A DNA stretch of 64,000 nucleotides, taken from the NCBI RefSeq assembly GCF_014197615.1, contig NZ_JACIFY010000020.1, positions 1-64,000 of the forward strand, given 5' to 3'. The position numbers and the translations under genes were made by a program. Shown one piece after another: positions 55,654 to 64,000 of this stretch (position 1 is its first letter; every line of letters starts with the position of its first letter). Below the pieces are notes generated by a model, which made no database searches, was not told the origin of the DNA, and worked only from the letters and a program-made list of their open reading frames with translations. Source of the stretch: Rhizobium esperanzae. GTDB lineage: Bacteria; Pseudomonadota; Alphaproteobacteria; Rhizobiales; Rhizobiaceae.

Positions 55654-58116
55654 ATGGCTTCAGCAGAAACGGCAGTGATGAAGAAAACCGCCCCGGCGGT
55701 GTCGCGTGGAAAAGCTCCGCTCTCGGCCGAGGAACTCCGCCTGATGGATGCCTACTGGCGGGCGTCGAACTATCTGTCGGTCGGGCAGATCTATCTGCTC
55801 GACAATCCCTTGCTCAAGAAACCTTTGGCACGCGCGCATATCAAGCCGCGGCTGCTCGGCCATTGGGGCACTTCGCCCGGCCTGAACATGCTCTATGTGC
55901 ACCTCAATCGGGTGATCAAGCGCGACGACCTCAACATGATCTATGTGATCGGCCCCGGCCACGGCGGGCCGTCGCTTGTTGCCCATGCCTATCTGGAGGG
56001 GACCTACAGCGAATTCTACCCGAATATCGGTCAGGACGAGGAGGGCATGAAGCGGCTGTTCAAGCAGTTCAGCTTTCCTGGCGGCATTCCGAGCCACGTC
56101 GCTCCCGAAACACCGGGGAGCATCCATGAAGGTGGCGAACTCGGTTATGCTCTCAGCCACGCCTATGGCGCCGCCTTCGACAATCCCGATCTGATCGTCG
56201 CCTGCGTCGTCGGCGACGGGGAAGCCGAAACCGGGCCTCTCGCCACGGGATGGCATGGAAACAAGTTTCTCAATCCTGCCCGTGACGGATGCGTTCTGCC
56301 GATCCTGCATCTCAATGGCTACAAGATCGCCAATCCCTGTTTCCTCGCCCGCATTCCCAAGGAAGAATTGGCGAAGTTCTTCGAGGGCATGGGATATGCG
56401 CCCCTCTTCGTCGAAGGCCATGAGCCCGATCAGGTGCAGCAGCAGCTTGCCGCAGCCATGGATACCGCCGTCGCAACGATCAAGACGATCTGGGCGGAAG
56501 CCCGGGGCAAGGGGAAGATCCGTCGTCCGGCCTGGCCGATGATTGTCTTCCGCACACCGAAAGGCTGGACCTGCCCCTCCGAAATCGACGGCAAGAAATG
56601 CGAAGACTATTGGCGCTCGCACCAGGTTCCGATGGGCGACATGGACAAGCCGGAACATATCAAGGTGCTTCAACACTGGATGAAGAGCTACAGGCCCGAA
56701 GAGCTTTTCGACGGCAATGGCAGGTTACGGGCCGAACTGGCCTCGCTGGCGCCGACCGGGCGTCGCCGGATGAGCGACAATCCGCACGCAAACGGCGGTC
56801 TGTTGCTGCGCGATCTGAAGATGCCGGATTTCCGCGATTATGCCGTCTCGGTGCCCAAGCCCGGATCGGCGACCGCCGAATCGGCTCGTCTCATGGGCAA
56901 GTTCCTGCGGGACGTGATGAAACTGAACCTTCAGAGCGAGAACTTTCGGCTGTTCAGCCCGGACGAAAACAATTCCAATCGCTGGCAGGACGTGCTGGAG
57001 GTGACGGATCGCTGCTATATGGCCGAGATCTATCCCGAGGACGATCACCTGTCGCCCGGTGGCCGCATCATGGAAGTGTTAAGCGAGCATCAATGCCAGG
57101 GCTGGCTGGAAGGCTATCTGCTGACCGGGCGTCACGGCTTCTTCTCCTGCTACGAAGCGTTCATCCACATCATCGACTCGATGTTCAATCAGCACGCCAA
57201 ATGGCTGAAGGTGTGCAACCACATTCCCTGGCGGCGGCCGATCGCCTCGCTCAATTACTTCCTGAGTTCGCATGTCTGGAGACAGGATCACAATGGCTTT
57301 TCTCATCAGGATCCAGGCTTCATCGACCATGTGATCAACAAGAAGGCCGAGGTTATCCGGGTCTATCTTCCGCCGGATGCCAATACACTCCTGTCCGTTA
57401 CCGACCATTGCCTGCGAAGCCGCAACTATGTGAACGTTGTGGTGGCGGGAAAGCAGCCGGCACCGCAATGGCTGACGATGGACGAGGCCATCAAGCACTG
57501 CACCGAAGGCCTCGGCATTTGGGAATGGGCCAGCAATGACCGGGGCTCGGAACCGGATGTGGTCATGGCCTGCTGCGGCGATGTGCCGACGCTCGAGACA
57601 CTTGCTGCCGTCCAGATGATCCGCGAACACCTTCCCCAATTGAAGGTTCGGGTCATCAATGTCGTCAATCTCATGAAGCTGCAGCCATCGAGCGAACATC
57701 CCCATGGGCTTTCGGATGCCGATTTCGATGCGCTTTTCACGAAGGACAAGCCGATCATCTTCGCATTCCACGGATATCCCTGGCTGATCCACCGGCTGAC
57801 CTATCGGCGAACCAACCATAAGAACCTGCATGTCCGGGGCTACAAGGAAGAGGGAACGACCACGACGCCGTTCGACATGGTCGTTCTGAACCAGCTCGAT
57901 CGCTTCCATCTTGTTGAAGACGTCATCGATCGACTGCCGCAACTTGGCGCGCGCGCGGCCTACTTCAAGCAGGCAATCCGCGGGAGGCTGATTGAGCACC
58001 GGCAATATATCGAGGCGCACGGTGACGACATGCCTGAGATCAGCGGCTGGACATGGGGGGCCAGGGGCACGGCGAAAGCGAAGGCAGCGACATCCACGGA
58101 GGGGGACAATGCCTAG
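55654..58116 (+). CDS. xfp: Phosphoketolase (xylulose-5-P/fructose-6-P)
   Basis: 820 aa from ATG 55654, with GGAG seven bases upstream. Thiamine-diphosphate enzyme that cleaves xylulose-5-P or fructose-6-P with phosphate to acetyl phosphate. The TPP domain motifs are present: IYVIGPGHGGPSLVAHAYLEG and GDGEAETGPLATGWHGNKFL, and the C-terminal portion ends with a low-complexity Ala/Lys/Thr tail. It probably shares the upstream promoter with the CBS gene. The product would feed acetate kinase or phosphotransacetylase, which are not in the window. Confidence 0.95.
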   Translation: MASAETAVMKKTAPAVSRGKAPLSAEELRLMDAYWRASNYLSVGQIYLLDNPLLKKPLARAHIKPRLLGHWGTSPGLNMLYVHLNRVIKRDDLNMIYVIGPGHGGPSLVAHAYLEGTYSEFYPNIGQDEEGMKRLFKQFSFPGGIPSHVAPETPGSIHEGGELGYALSHAYGAAFDNPDLIVACVVGDGEAETGPLATGWHGNKFLNPARDGCVLPILHLNGYKIANPCFLARIPKEELAKFFEGMGYAPLFVEGHEPDQVQQQLAAAMDTAVATIKTIWAEARGKGKIRRPAWPMIVFRTPKGWTCPSEIDGKKCEDYWRSHQVPMGDMDKPEHIKVLQHWMKSYRPEELFDGNGRLRAELASLAPTGRRRMSDNPHANGGLLLRDLKMPDFRDYAVSVPKPGSATAESARLMGKFLRDVMKLNLQSENFRLFSPDENNSNRWQDVLEVTDRCYMAEIYPEDDHLSPGGRIMEVLSEHQCQGWLEGYLLTGRHGFFSCYEAFIHIIDSMFNQHAKWLKVCNHIPWRRPIASLNYFLSSHVWRQDHNGFSHQDPGFIDHVINKKAEVIRVYLPPDANTLLSVTDHCLRSRNYVNVVVAGKQPAPQWLTMDEAIKHCTEGLGIWEWASNDRGSEPDVVMACCGDVPTLETLAAVQMIREHLPQLKVRVINVVNLMKLQPSSEHPHGLSDADFDALFTKDKPIIFAFHGYPWLIHRLTYRRTNHKNLHVRGYKEEGTTTTPFDMVVLNQLDRFHLVEDVIDRLPQLGARAAYFKQAIRGRLIEHRQYIEAHGDDMPEISGWTWGARGTAKAKAATSTEGDNA

Positions 58117-58315
58117 TCGACGGTCTTGCACCCATTTCGATAGAGGGATGCGTCCGATGGCCCGGCCGACCGGCAATATCGGGAACGTGCCTGTCCTCCT
58201 GCGTCCGGCGCTCCGGTAAAGAGTGCGCCGCGAGCAAACAATCATGCCGGCAGGCGTCCGGCCAAGGCCGCCTCCGGATGCTCGACGAAACCATGATCTC
58301 CTCGGTTAGCGCGTC

Positions 58316-59635
58316 ATGTCGGAGTTACTGTCAACTGATCCCGAACTGAACCGGATGCCGACGGACGAGGATCTCGCTCGCCTTCAGTTCACGACATTGC
58401 TCTATTATCTGCAATGCACCAACCCGGACAACGGATTGGTCCGCGACAAGACGCAGGCTGGCGCACCGGCGAGCATTGCGGCCATCGGCATGGCGCTTGC
58501 CACCATTCCGGTCGTCGTCGAGCGCGGCATCGTCATTCGCGAGTTTGCCGCCAAGATCGCCCGGCGCCGCCTGGAATTCCTGATATCCTGCCATCAGGGA
58601 CCCGAACCGGACGCTTCCGGATATAAGGGTTTCTTCTACCATTTCCTCGACATCGAGACGGGAAAACGGGTCTGGCAGTGCGAACTGTCAACGATCGACT
58701 CAGCCTTCCTCTTCGCCGGCGCTTTGACCGTTGCGGCCTATTTCGATGCAGACACCGAGGACGAGGCGAAGGTTCGTGCTCTTGCCAAATCGCTCTACGA
58801 GCGCGTGGACTGGAACTGGGCGCGTGACAACGGCGCGACGCTTACCCATGGCTGGCGACCGGAGAACGGCTTCATTCCCTATCGCTGGCGCGGTTATGAC
58901 GAAGGCCTGCTTCTCTACATTCTCGGACTCGGTTCACCGAGCCACCCGCTGCCGCCGGAAAGCTTTGCGGCCTATACGGAAAGCTACGAATGGCGGAATA
59001 TCTTCGGCCGCGAACTGCTCTATTCCGGCCCGCTCTTTACCCATCAGCTTTCGCATATGTGGATCGATTTTCGCGAAATTCGCGATGCCTTCATGCGCGA
59101 GCATGACAGCGATTATTTCAGGAACAGCCGACACGCGACTTTCGTCCAGCAGGAATATGCCATCCGCAATCCGTTGAACTTCAAAGGCTATGGCGAATAT
59201 TGCTGGGGCTTCACGGCAAGTGATGGACCCGGTTGGACGAAGCGGAACATAGATGGCGCCGACAGGGAATTCTTCGATTATATCGCGCGTGGCGCACCCT
59301 ATGGACCGGATGACGGAACCGTATCTCCCTGGGCAGTGGTCGCCTCGCTGCCGTTCGCTCCGGAAATCGTCATCCCGACCGTCAGAAACTTTGCCCGAAT
59401 GCGGCTTGGCATGACGCGCCTCTACGGCTTCAGGCCATCGTTCAACCAGACATATACGATGGAAGACAGGGACGAGCGATGGTGGGTCAGCCCCTACCAT
59501 TTCGGCATCGACCAGGGGCCGGTCGTCCTGATGATCGAAAACTACCGAACCGGCCTGCTGTGGAACATTATGCGTCGGTGCGAGCCGGTCGTGGTCGGGC
59601 TGAGACGAGCGGGGTTTTCAGGCGGCTGGTTATGA
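58316..59635 (+). CDS. Glycoamylase-domain protein (GH144-like; related to NdvB middle domain)
   Basis: 439 aa without a signal peptide. The PF10091-type core is strong: GYDEGLLLYILGLGSPSHPLP at residues about 199-219 and the hallmark YSGPLFTHQLSHMWIDFREI at about 240-259. Family relatives include beta-1,2-glucanases (GH144) and the glycoamylase-like part of cyclic beta-1,2-glucan synthases such as NdvB. An intracellular enzyme acting on glucan is inference. The ATG at 58316 has a weak ribosome binding site and follows xfp by 199 bp. Convergent with the pseudo-ABC gene. Confidence 0.82.
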   Translation: MSELLSTDPELNRMPTDEDLARLQFTTLLYYLQCTNPDNGLVRDKTQAGAPASIAAIGMALATIPVVVERGIVIREFAAKIARRRLEFLISCHQGPEPDASGYKGFFYHFLDIETGKRVWQCELSTIDSAFLFAGALTVAAYFDADTEDEAKVRALAKSLYERVDWNWARDNGATLTHGWRPENGFIPYRWRGYDEGLLLYILGLGSPSHPLPPESFAAYTESYEWRNIFGRELLYSGPLFTHQLSHMWIDFREIRDAFMREHDSDYFRNSRHATFVQQEYAIRNPLNFKGYGEYCWGFTASDGPGWTKRNIDGADREFFDYIARGAPYGPDDGTVSPWAVVASLPFAPEIVIPTVRNFARMRLGMTRLYGFRPSFNQTYTMEDRDERWWVSPYHFGIDQGPVVLMIENYRTGLLWNIMRRCEPVVVGLRRAGFSGGWL

Positions 59636-59713
59636 TGGCGACGCCGGCTGGGCGGCCATCGCGACATGGTTTGGCTCCAGCCCACGTCACGTCAACGGGC
59701 CGGGGCTTCACCT

Positions 59714-61402
59714 TCATTCATCACGTTTCTGATCGATCCAACTCCAGGAACCGTCAGCACCATATTCGAGAACTGCATCATAGGCTGAGCGTGGTGCGCC
59801 CGGTTCGGCGAAATTGATGCAAGCGATCCTTCGTTCCGCGAGCAGGTTGAGGATTTCGGCAAGAAGCTCATGACCGAAGATGGCATCGGCTTTTTCCAGA
59901 ACAATGTATGACGGAGCGGCTGCCAGCGCGCTCGCAAGCGCAAGGAGCTGTTGTTCGCGTGGCGACAGCAGGGACGACCAGTCCTGCTCGCTGTCCAGGT
60001 CGCTGGGCGTTAGATCGCGTGCGAGCCCAACGCTCTTCAGCAAAGCGAGGAGTTGGGCGTCCGTTGTCTCGGCCGATGATTTCGGTGGCGCCAGGATCTG
60101 GCGCAGGGATCCTGGACCCGAATACGTTCGCTGACCGAGAAAGCGCACCATTTGACGAGGCGGGGTGACGATGCGCCCACTCCCCGGCGTACCAAGTCCA
60201 ACAGTCGCCCGGTACAACGCGATGCCGGCGGCATCATCCTTTCCAGTGACGATGACGCGTGTGCCTGGCGGGACACGCACCGACAGATCCTTCAGCAATA
60301 TCTCGCCGGCCGGCGATGTCAGCGTCAAGCGTTCGTAGGCGAAAACTCCCTCGACCTCGCCGCGTTCAATGTGGGTGTCTGCCGCGCTGCGCGCTTCCTC
60401 GATCGCCTCCAGCAGAGAACTGATGCGCGCCACGACGGTCGCGAAGTTCGAGATCGAGTTGAACTGTGCGACAATGAAGGAAAACGCACCGACAAGCATC
60501 GCAAATGCTGCCGCAGACTGGGTGATGACTCCAAATTCCATGTCGCCGCGCATGAAGGCAGGGGCGATGAGGACGACCGGTATGATCTGGATCATCCAGT
60601 TGTAGCCGGTGGCAAAGAAGCCGACATTACGATTGACGGCAATGATCCGCCTGAAGTTGGCGGCGAGATCGTCGAACTGCTGCGACAACCGATTTGCATG
60701 GCGTTGCTCGGCGCCCTCGATCATGATCGATTCTGCGTTTTCCCGCACACGGATCAATCCGGAGCGGAAGGTCGCTTCGTTATCGAGTTGGTTGTAGTTC
60801 AATTTGATCAGAGGACGTCCCAACAGGATGGTCATGAACGATCCGAAGGCCGCATAGATGACGGCCGCAAAGAAAAGAAGCGGACTGATCAGCCACAAGA
60901 CGCTCGAAAAGGTAAAGATCGTCAACATGCTGCTGAGCAGCATGAGCAGGAAGGACAGTGTTGTCGTCGTGAACGCTTTGACGTCCTCGGCGATCCGCTG
61001 GTCCGGGTGAGACAGTGTGCCCCGAACGACCATGCGGTAAAACGTGCCGTCGGTCATGTAGACACCGATGGCGCGACGGGTCAGGTATTCTCGCCACAGC
61101 AAGGCCAGACGTTCCTCTGCGAATCGGGCCGTCACCGACACGATGGTCGACGCCCCGAAAGCGCCGGCGTAAAGCATCGCCTGGCGGACGAATTCGCCGG
61201 TCTGCCGTTCGGCGATCGCAGTCATGAAGTGCCGGCCGACGAAGCTGTTGACGACATTCAGAGCACTGATGCCGCCGAAAAGCGCGATCAGGGAAACGAG
61301 AAGGAATCCGGCTCGTCCGCCGACATCGGATGTCAGAAACAGCCTGACCGTGCGGACGAATCGCGTCGCCGTCAGCTTGAGCGGAATTTGCTGCTTGCTC
61401 AT
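59714..61402 (-). CDS. SbmA/YddA-type ABC protein with degenerate nucleotide-binding domain
   Basis: 562 aa from ATG 61402, preceded by GAGGGGG. The N-terminal half is an SbmA/BacA/YddA-like membrane domain (about six helices to residue 350), with LTRRAIGVYMTDGTFYRM typical of the family. The C-terminal ATPase-like half (about 360-555) is strongly altered: the Walker A place reads VTGKDDAAGIALYRA, without the Gly-Lys-Ser/Thr core; the signature reads LLSPREQQ; and the Walker B place reads YIVLEKADAIFG. ATP hydrolysis is therefore doubtful. Membrane and NBD parts remain in one full-length frame without stops, which suggests selection for a non-ATPase role. Confidence 0.85.
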   Translation of the reverse strand: MSKQQIPLKLTATRFVRTVRLFLTSDVGGRAGFLLVSLIALFGGISALNVVNSFVGRHFMTAIAERQTGEFVRQAMLYAGAFGASTIVSVTARFAEERLALLWREYLTRRAIGVYMTDGTFYRMVVRGTLSHPDQRIAEDVKAFTTTTLSFLLMLLSSMLTIFTFSSVLWLISPLLFFAAVIYAAFGSFMTILLGRPLIKLNYNQLDNEATFRSGLIRVRENAESIMIEGAEQRHANRLSQQFDDLAANFRRIIAVNRNVGFFATGYNWMIQIIPVVLIAPAFMRGDMEFGVITQSAAAFAMLVGAFSFIVAQFNSISNFATVVARISSLLEAIEEARSAADTHIERGEVEGVFAYERLTLTSPAGEILLKDLSVRVPPGTRVIVTGKDDAAGIALYRATVGLGTPGSGRIVTPPRQMVRFLGQRTYSGPGSLRQILAPPKSSAETTDAQLLALLKSVGLARDLTPSDLDSEQDWSSLLSPREQQLLALASALAAAPSYIVLEKADAIFGHELLAEILNLLAERRIACINFAEPGAPRSAYDAVLEYGADGSWSWIDQKRDE

Positions 61403-61713
61403 CTTCGCCCCCTCATGTCTTTGCGATGAACTATAGCGTGAAAACTCTACGAGGGAGAGCGACGCACGGAGGATGCGTGGGCTTTTCAGAGGCGCGAGAA
61501 CGGCCGGCAGATAGAACCCGACGCGGGCAACCGATACCGGCCGCCTCGAGGTGCTGACGTTGGCGATGAAGATGCGCATGCGCCGCTTGCAGCCGGCGCG
61601 CGCTTGGTGTCAGATGACCATCGAAACTTCTGCCGACGGCTTACGCTCGGAAAGGCAGAACCGCCAGCACCACCCCGAACATCCTGATTGCTTCCATCAA
61701 CCGAGGTTTCCCA
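61403..61713. other. Gene-free stretch before the M81 gene
   Basis: 311 bases between divergent genes, GC-rich; it should hold both promoters. No FNR box, terminator or credible small gene is seen. Open frames over 61486-61710 lack starts with ribosome binding sites. Confidence 0.45.
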
Positions 61714-63156
61714 ATGCGCATCGCCGTCGGTGGCATTCATATCGAATGCAGCACATACAATCCCGTTCTGAACGAGGAGAAGGATTTTCGCGTGTTGCGC
61801 GGGCAGGCGCTGCTGGAAGCTCCCTACTTCGCCTTCCTCAAGGATTACGATGCCGAGTTTCTGCCGACGATCCATGCCCGGGCCATTGCCGGAGGGCCGG
61901 TTTCGCGCGCCACTTACGAGGCGTTCAAGGCAGAGTTCCTGGAGCGGCTGAAGCCGCTGCTGCCGCTCGACGGTCTCTATCTCGCCATGCACGGCGCCAT
62001 GTATGTCGAGGGCATGGAAGATGCCGAAGGCGACTGGATCGGTGCGGCCCGGGCGCTGGTCGGCGAGGAGTGCACGGTTTCGGCGAGCTATGACCTGCAT
62101 GGCAACGTCACCCAGCGCATCATCGATGCGCTCGATATCTACTCCACCTATCGCACCGCGCCGCATATCGATGTCGAAGAGACGATGCGCCGCTCGGTCT
62201 TCATGCTGGTGGAAAGCCTGAAGACCGGCGTGAGGCCGGTCGTTCTCTGGGCGCCGATCCCGGTCGTCCTGCCCGGCGAGCGCACCAGCACCGTCGATGA
62301 GCCGGCTAAGAGCCTCTATGCCATGCTGCCCGGGATCGATGCGATCGACGGCGTCTGGGATGCCTCGCTGATGGTCGGCTACGTCTGGGCCGACGAACCG
62401 CGCGCCACCGCCGCCGCCATCATGACCGGCACCGACCGGGCCGTGCTGGAGCGTGAGGCCAAACGCCTCGCGAGTGCCTATTGGGATGCGCGCGAAGATT
62501 TCGTCTTCGGCTGCGAGACCGGCTCGCTCGAAGAATGCGTCGCCAGGGCGGTTGCAAGCCCGACCGCCCCTGTGGTGCTTGCCGAATCCGGCGACAACCC
62601 CACGGGCGGCGGCGTCGGCGACCGGGCCGAGGTGCTGGCCGAGCTGATCGCCAGGGATGCTGCCGGCGTCGTCTTCGCCGGCATCACCGATAAGGCGGCG
62701 ACCGAGACCTGTTATGCCGCCGGTATCGGCGCAGAGCTGGAACTCAGCGTCGGCGCTTCGCTCGACACCAAAGGCAGCAACCCGGTCAAGGCCCGTTTCA
62801 TCGTCAAATTCCTGCACGAAACCGCAGATCCGACCGATCGGCAGGCGGTGGTTTCCATCGGCGGCATCGATCTCGTACTCTCCGCCAAACGCCGGCCCTA
62901 TCACAATATCGTCGATTTCGCTCGGCTCGGGCTCAATCCGCACGGGGCTGCGATCATCGTCGTCAAATCGGGCTACCTCTCGCCGGAGCTGGCGCCGATC
63001 GCCAATCCGAACCTGATGGCGCTGTCGACGGGTGTCGTCGACCAGTTCGTCGAGCGCCTGCCGCGCTTACGCAAACAGTATCCGACCTATCCCTTCGACA
63101 AGGACTTTGCCTTCGAGCCGCAGGTTTTCCTCTCCGCCCGCTCGGCGCGGGTGTGA
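61714..63156 (+). CDS. M81 family metallopeptidase (MlrC-like)
   Basis: 480 aa, cytoplasmic. The family includes microcystinase MlrC, a zinc enzyme acting on linear peptides. The first part carries VGGIHIECSTYNP (metal-binding His/Glu), then the AMHGAMYVEGMEDAEGDW and ASYDLHGNVT motifs with further His/Asp ligands. The C-terminal MlrC domain begins near residue 290 (ESGDNPTGGGVGD). The gene lies 49 bp before a gamma-glutamyltransferase gene on the same strand, so a peptide or glutathione-like substrate is suggested. Confidence 0.93.
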   Translation: MRIAVGGIHIECSTYNPVLNEEKDFRVLRGQALLEAPYFAFLKDYDAEFLPTIHARAIAGGPVSRATYEAFKAEFLERLKPLLPLDGLYLAMHGAMYVEGMEDAEGDWIGAARALVGEECTVSASYDLHGNVTQRIIDALDIYSTYRTAPHIDVEETMRRSVFMLVESLKTGVRPVVLWAPIPVVLPGERTSTVDEPAKSLYAMLPGIDAIDGVWDASLMVGYVWADEPRATAAAIMTGTDRAVLEREAKRLASAYWDAREDFVFGCETGSLEECVARAVASPTAPVVLAESGDNPTGGGVGDRAEVLAELIARDAAGVVFAGITDKAATETCYAAGIGAELELSVGASLDTKGSNPVKARFIVKFLHETADPTDRQAVVSIGGIDLVLSAKRRPYHNIVDFARLGLNPHGAAIIVVKSGYLSPELAPIANPNLMALSTGVVDQFVERLPRLRKQYPTYPFDKDFAFEPQVFLSARSARV

Positions 63157-63205
63157 GCTTCTGCCGGTCTCTACGAGGCATGACTTCGCGAAAAGGACAT
63201 TTGCA

Positions 63206-64000
63206 ATGACCGCATTCACGACCCGCCCTGAGATTCTCGGCACGTTCGGTGTCGTCACTTCGACGCACTGGATCGCCTCGGCGGTCGGCATGAGCATTCT
63301 CGAAAAGGGCGGTAACGCCTTCGATGCCGCGGTGGCGACGGGCTTCGTACTGCAGATCGTCGAGCCGCATCTCTGCGGCCCGGGCGGCGACCTGCCGGCG
63401 GTGATCTATTCGAAGCAGAAGGACAAGGTCGAGGTTATCTGTGCACAAGGGCCGGCCCCCGCGGGGGCGACGATCGAGCACTACACTGGGGAAGGCCTGG
63501 CGCTGATCCCCGGCGACGGCTTGCTGGCGACGGTCATTCCCGGCGCCTTCGACGGTTGGATGCTGATGCTGCGCGATTACGGCACGATGAGCGTGCGCGA
63601 GGTGCTCGAGCCGGCGATCTATTACGCCGAGCACGGCCATCCCTTGCTGCCCGGCGTCTCCGCCACGATCAAGGGGCTCGCCGTCTTCTTCGAGAAGGAA
63701 TGGCCGACATCCTACGAAACCTGGCTGCCTCATGGCAGCGTGCCCGAGGCGCAGGCGAATTTCCGCAACCCCGTGCTGGCCGAAACCTGGAGGCGCGTCA
63801 TTGCCGAAGCCGAGGCAAAAAGCGGCCGCGAAGCGCAGGTGGAGGCGGCACGCAACGCCTTCTATCGCGGCTTCATCGCCGAAAGGATCGACGCCTATCT
63901 GCAATCCGCCGAAGTGATGGATGCGAGCGGCAGCCGCCACAAGGGCGTGCTGACCGCAAACGACATGGCGAACTGGTCGGCGACGATCGAGGAACCGCTG
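63206..64000 (+). CDS. Gamma-glutamyltransferase family protein, 5' part
   Basis: The first 265 codons are present and the gene runs off the right edge, so the catalytic small subunit is missing. ATG 63206 follows AAAAGGA. The large-subunit region is recognisable: WIASAVGMSILEKGGNAFDAAVA, then EPHLCGPGGDLPAVI, the GPAPAG substrate contact and the IPGDGLLATVIPGAFDGW stretch. No signal peptide is evident, unlike many periplasmic Ggt proteins. It probably forms an operon with the M81 gene. Confidence 0.93.
   Translation, partial: MTAFTTRPEILGTFGVVTSTHWIASAVGMSILEKGGNAFDAAVATGFVLQIVEPHLCGPGGDLPAVIYSKQKDKVEVICAQGPAPAGATIEHYTGEGLALIPGDGLLATVIPGAFDGWMLMLRDYGTMSVREVLEPAIYYAEHGHPLLPGVSATIKGLAVFFEKEWPTSYETWLPHGSVPEAQANFRNPVLAETWRRVIAEAEAKSGREAQVEAARNAFYRGFIAERIDAYLQSAEVMDASGSRHKGVLTANDMANWSATIEEPL

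Overview
The window looks like chromosomal DNA of a fast-growing Rhizobium of the R. etli / R. leguminosarum group. Coding is GC-rich with many GTG/TTG starts and ATGA or GTGA junctions. Gene sets and repeat types are those of Rhizobiales: IalB-family, DUF2794, DUF1223 and DUF2585 proteins, glnK-amtB, a CenR-like regulator and large intergenic palindromes. No rRNA, CRISPR, transposase or phage gene was seen. The species assignment is inference from recognised sequence character, not from a search.

Layout. 0-9.4 kb: gene debris, argG, an SDR, a LysE exporter, a three-gene ABC importer (ATPase, permease, ABC_sub_bind-type binding protein), rlmN, an IalB-family secreted protein and an ECF sigma factor without an adjacent anti-sigma gene. 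9.4-18.4 kb: DUF1232 protein, pterin dehydratase, low-molecular-weight phosphatase, thpR, an arylesterase divergent from an ATPase/FtsX-type permease pair, a Bax inhibitor-1 family protein, a GNAT acetyltransferase, DUF2794 and DUF1223. 18.6-24.7 kb: acnA divergent from the cytochrome c maturation genes ccmABCDG, with a 184-bp palindromic element between ccmA and ccmB. 24.7-30.1 kb (minus strand): dapF-mtaB-ftsY-yciB-DUF2585, preceded by a 66-aa ORF; ftsY carries a 183-bp palindrome of the same kind, in frame.

30.3-35.0 kb: a candidate terminated leader RNA, then ffh-chorismate mutase-rpsP-rimM-trmD-rplS, the conserved protein targeting/ribosome cluster. 35.1-38.4 kb: an amino-acid binding protein and permease without an ATPase, then leuC. 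38.7-44.5 kb: a secreted small protein, aldo/keto reductase, L,D-transpeptidase-fold protein, CenR-like regulator, cNMP-binding protein, R2K-type ATP-grasp, xthA and lolA. 44.6-49.4 kb: ftsK, then the nitrogen-regulated glnK-amtB operon with a recognisable sigma-54 promoter. 49.6-54.3 kb: tesB, a UbiH-type hydroxylase, and a minus-strand group of Trm112, LON-domain, YbbN-type thioredoxin and YbaK/ProX-type deacylase.

54.5-61.4 kb is the most accessory-looking part. It follows a tRNA-Gly(GCC) and holds a CBS/BON protein with an FNR/FixK-type box upstream, a phosphoketolase, a glycoamylase-domain (GH144-like) protein and, convergent to it, an SbmA/YddA-type ABC protein whose nucleotide-binding motifs are degenerate. 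The window ends with an M81 metallopeptidase and the first 265 codons of a gamma-glutamyltransferase.

Most of the window is ordinary core metabolism. The best leads are the in-frame palindromic insert in ftsY, the structured RNA before ffh, and the microaerobic-looking CBS/phosphoketolase/glucanase/pseudo-ABC cassette.
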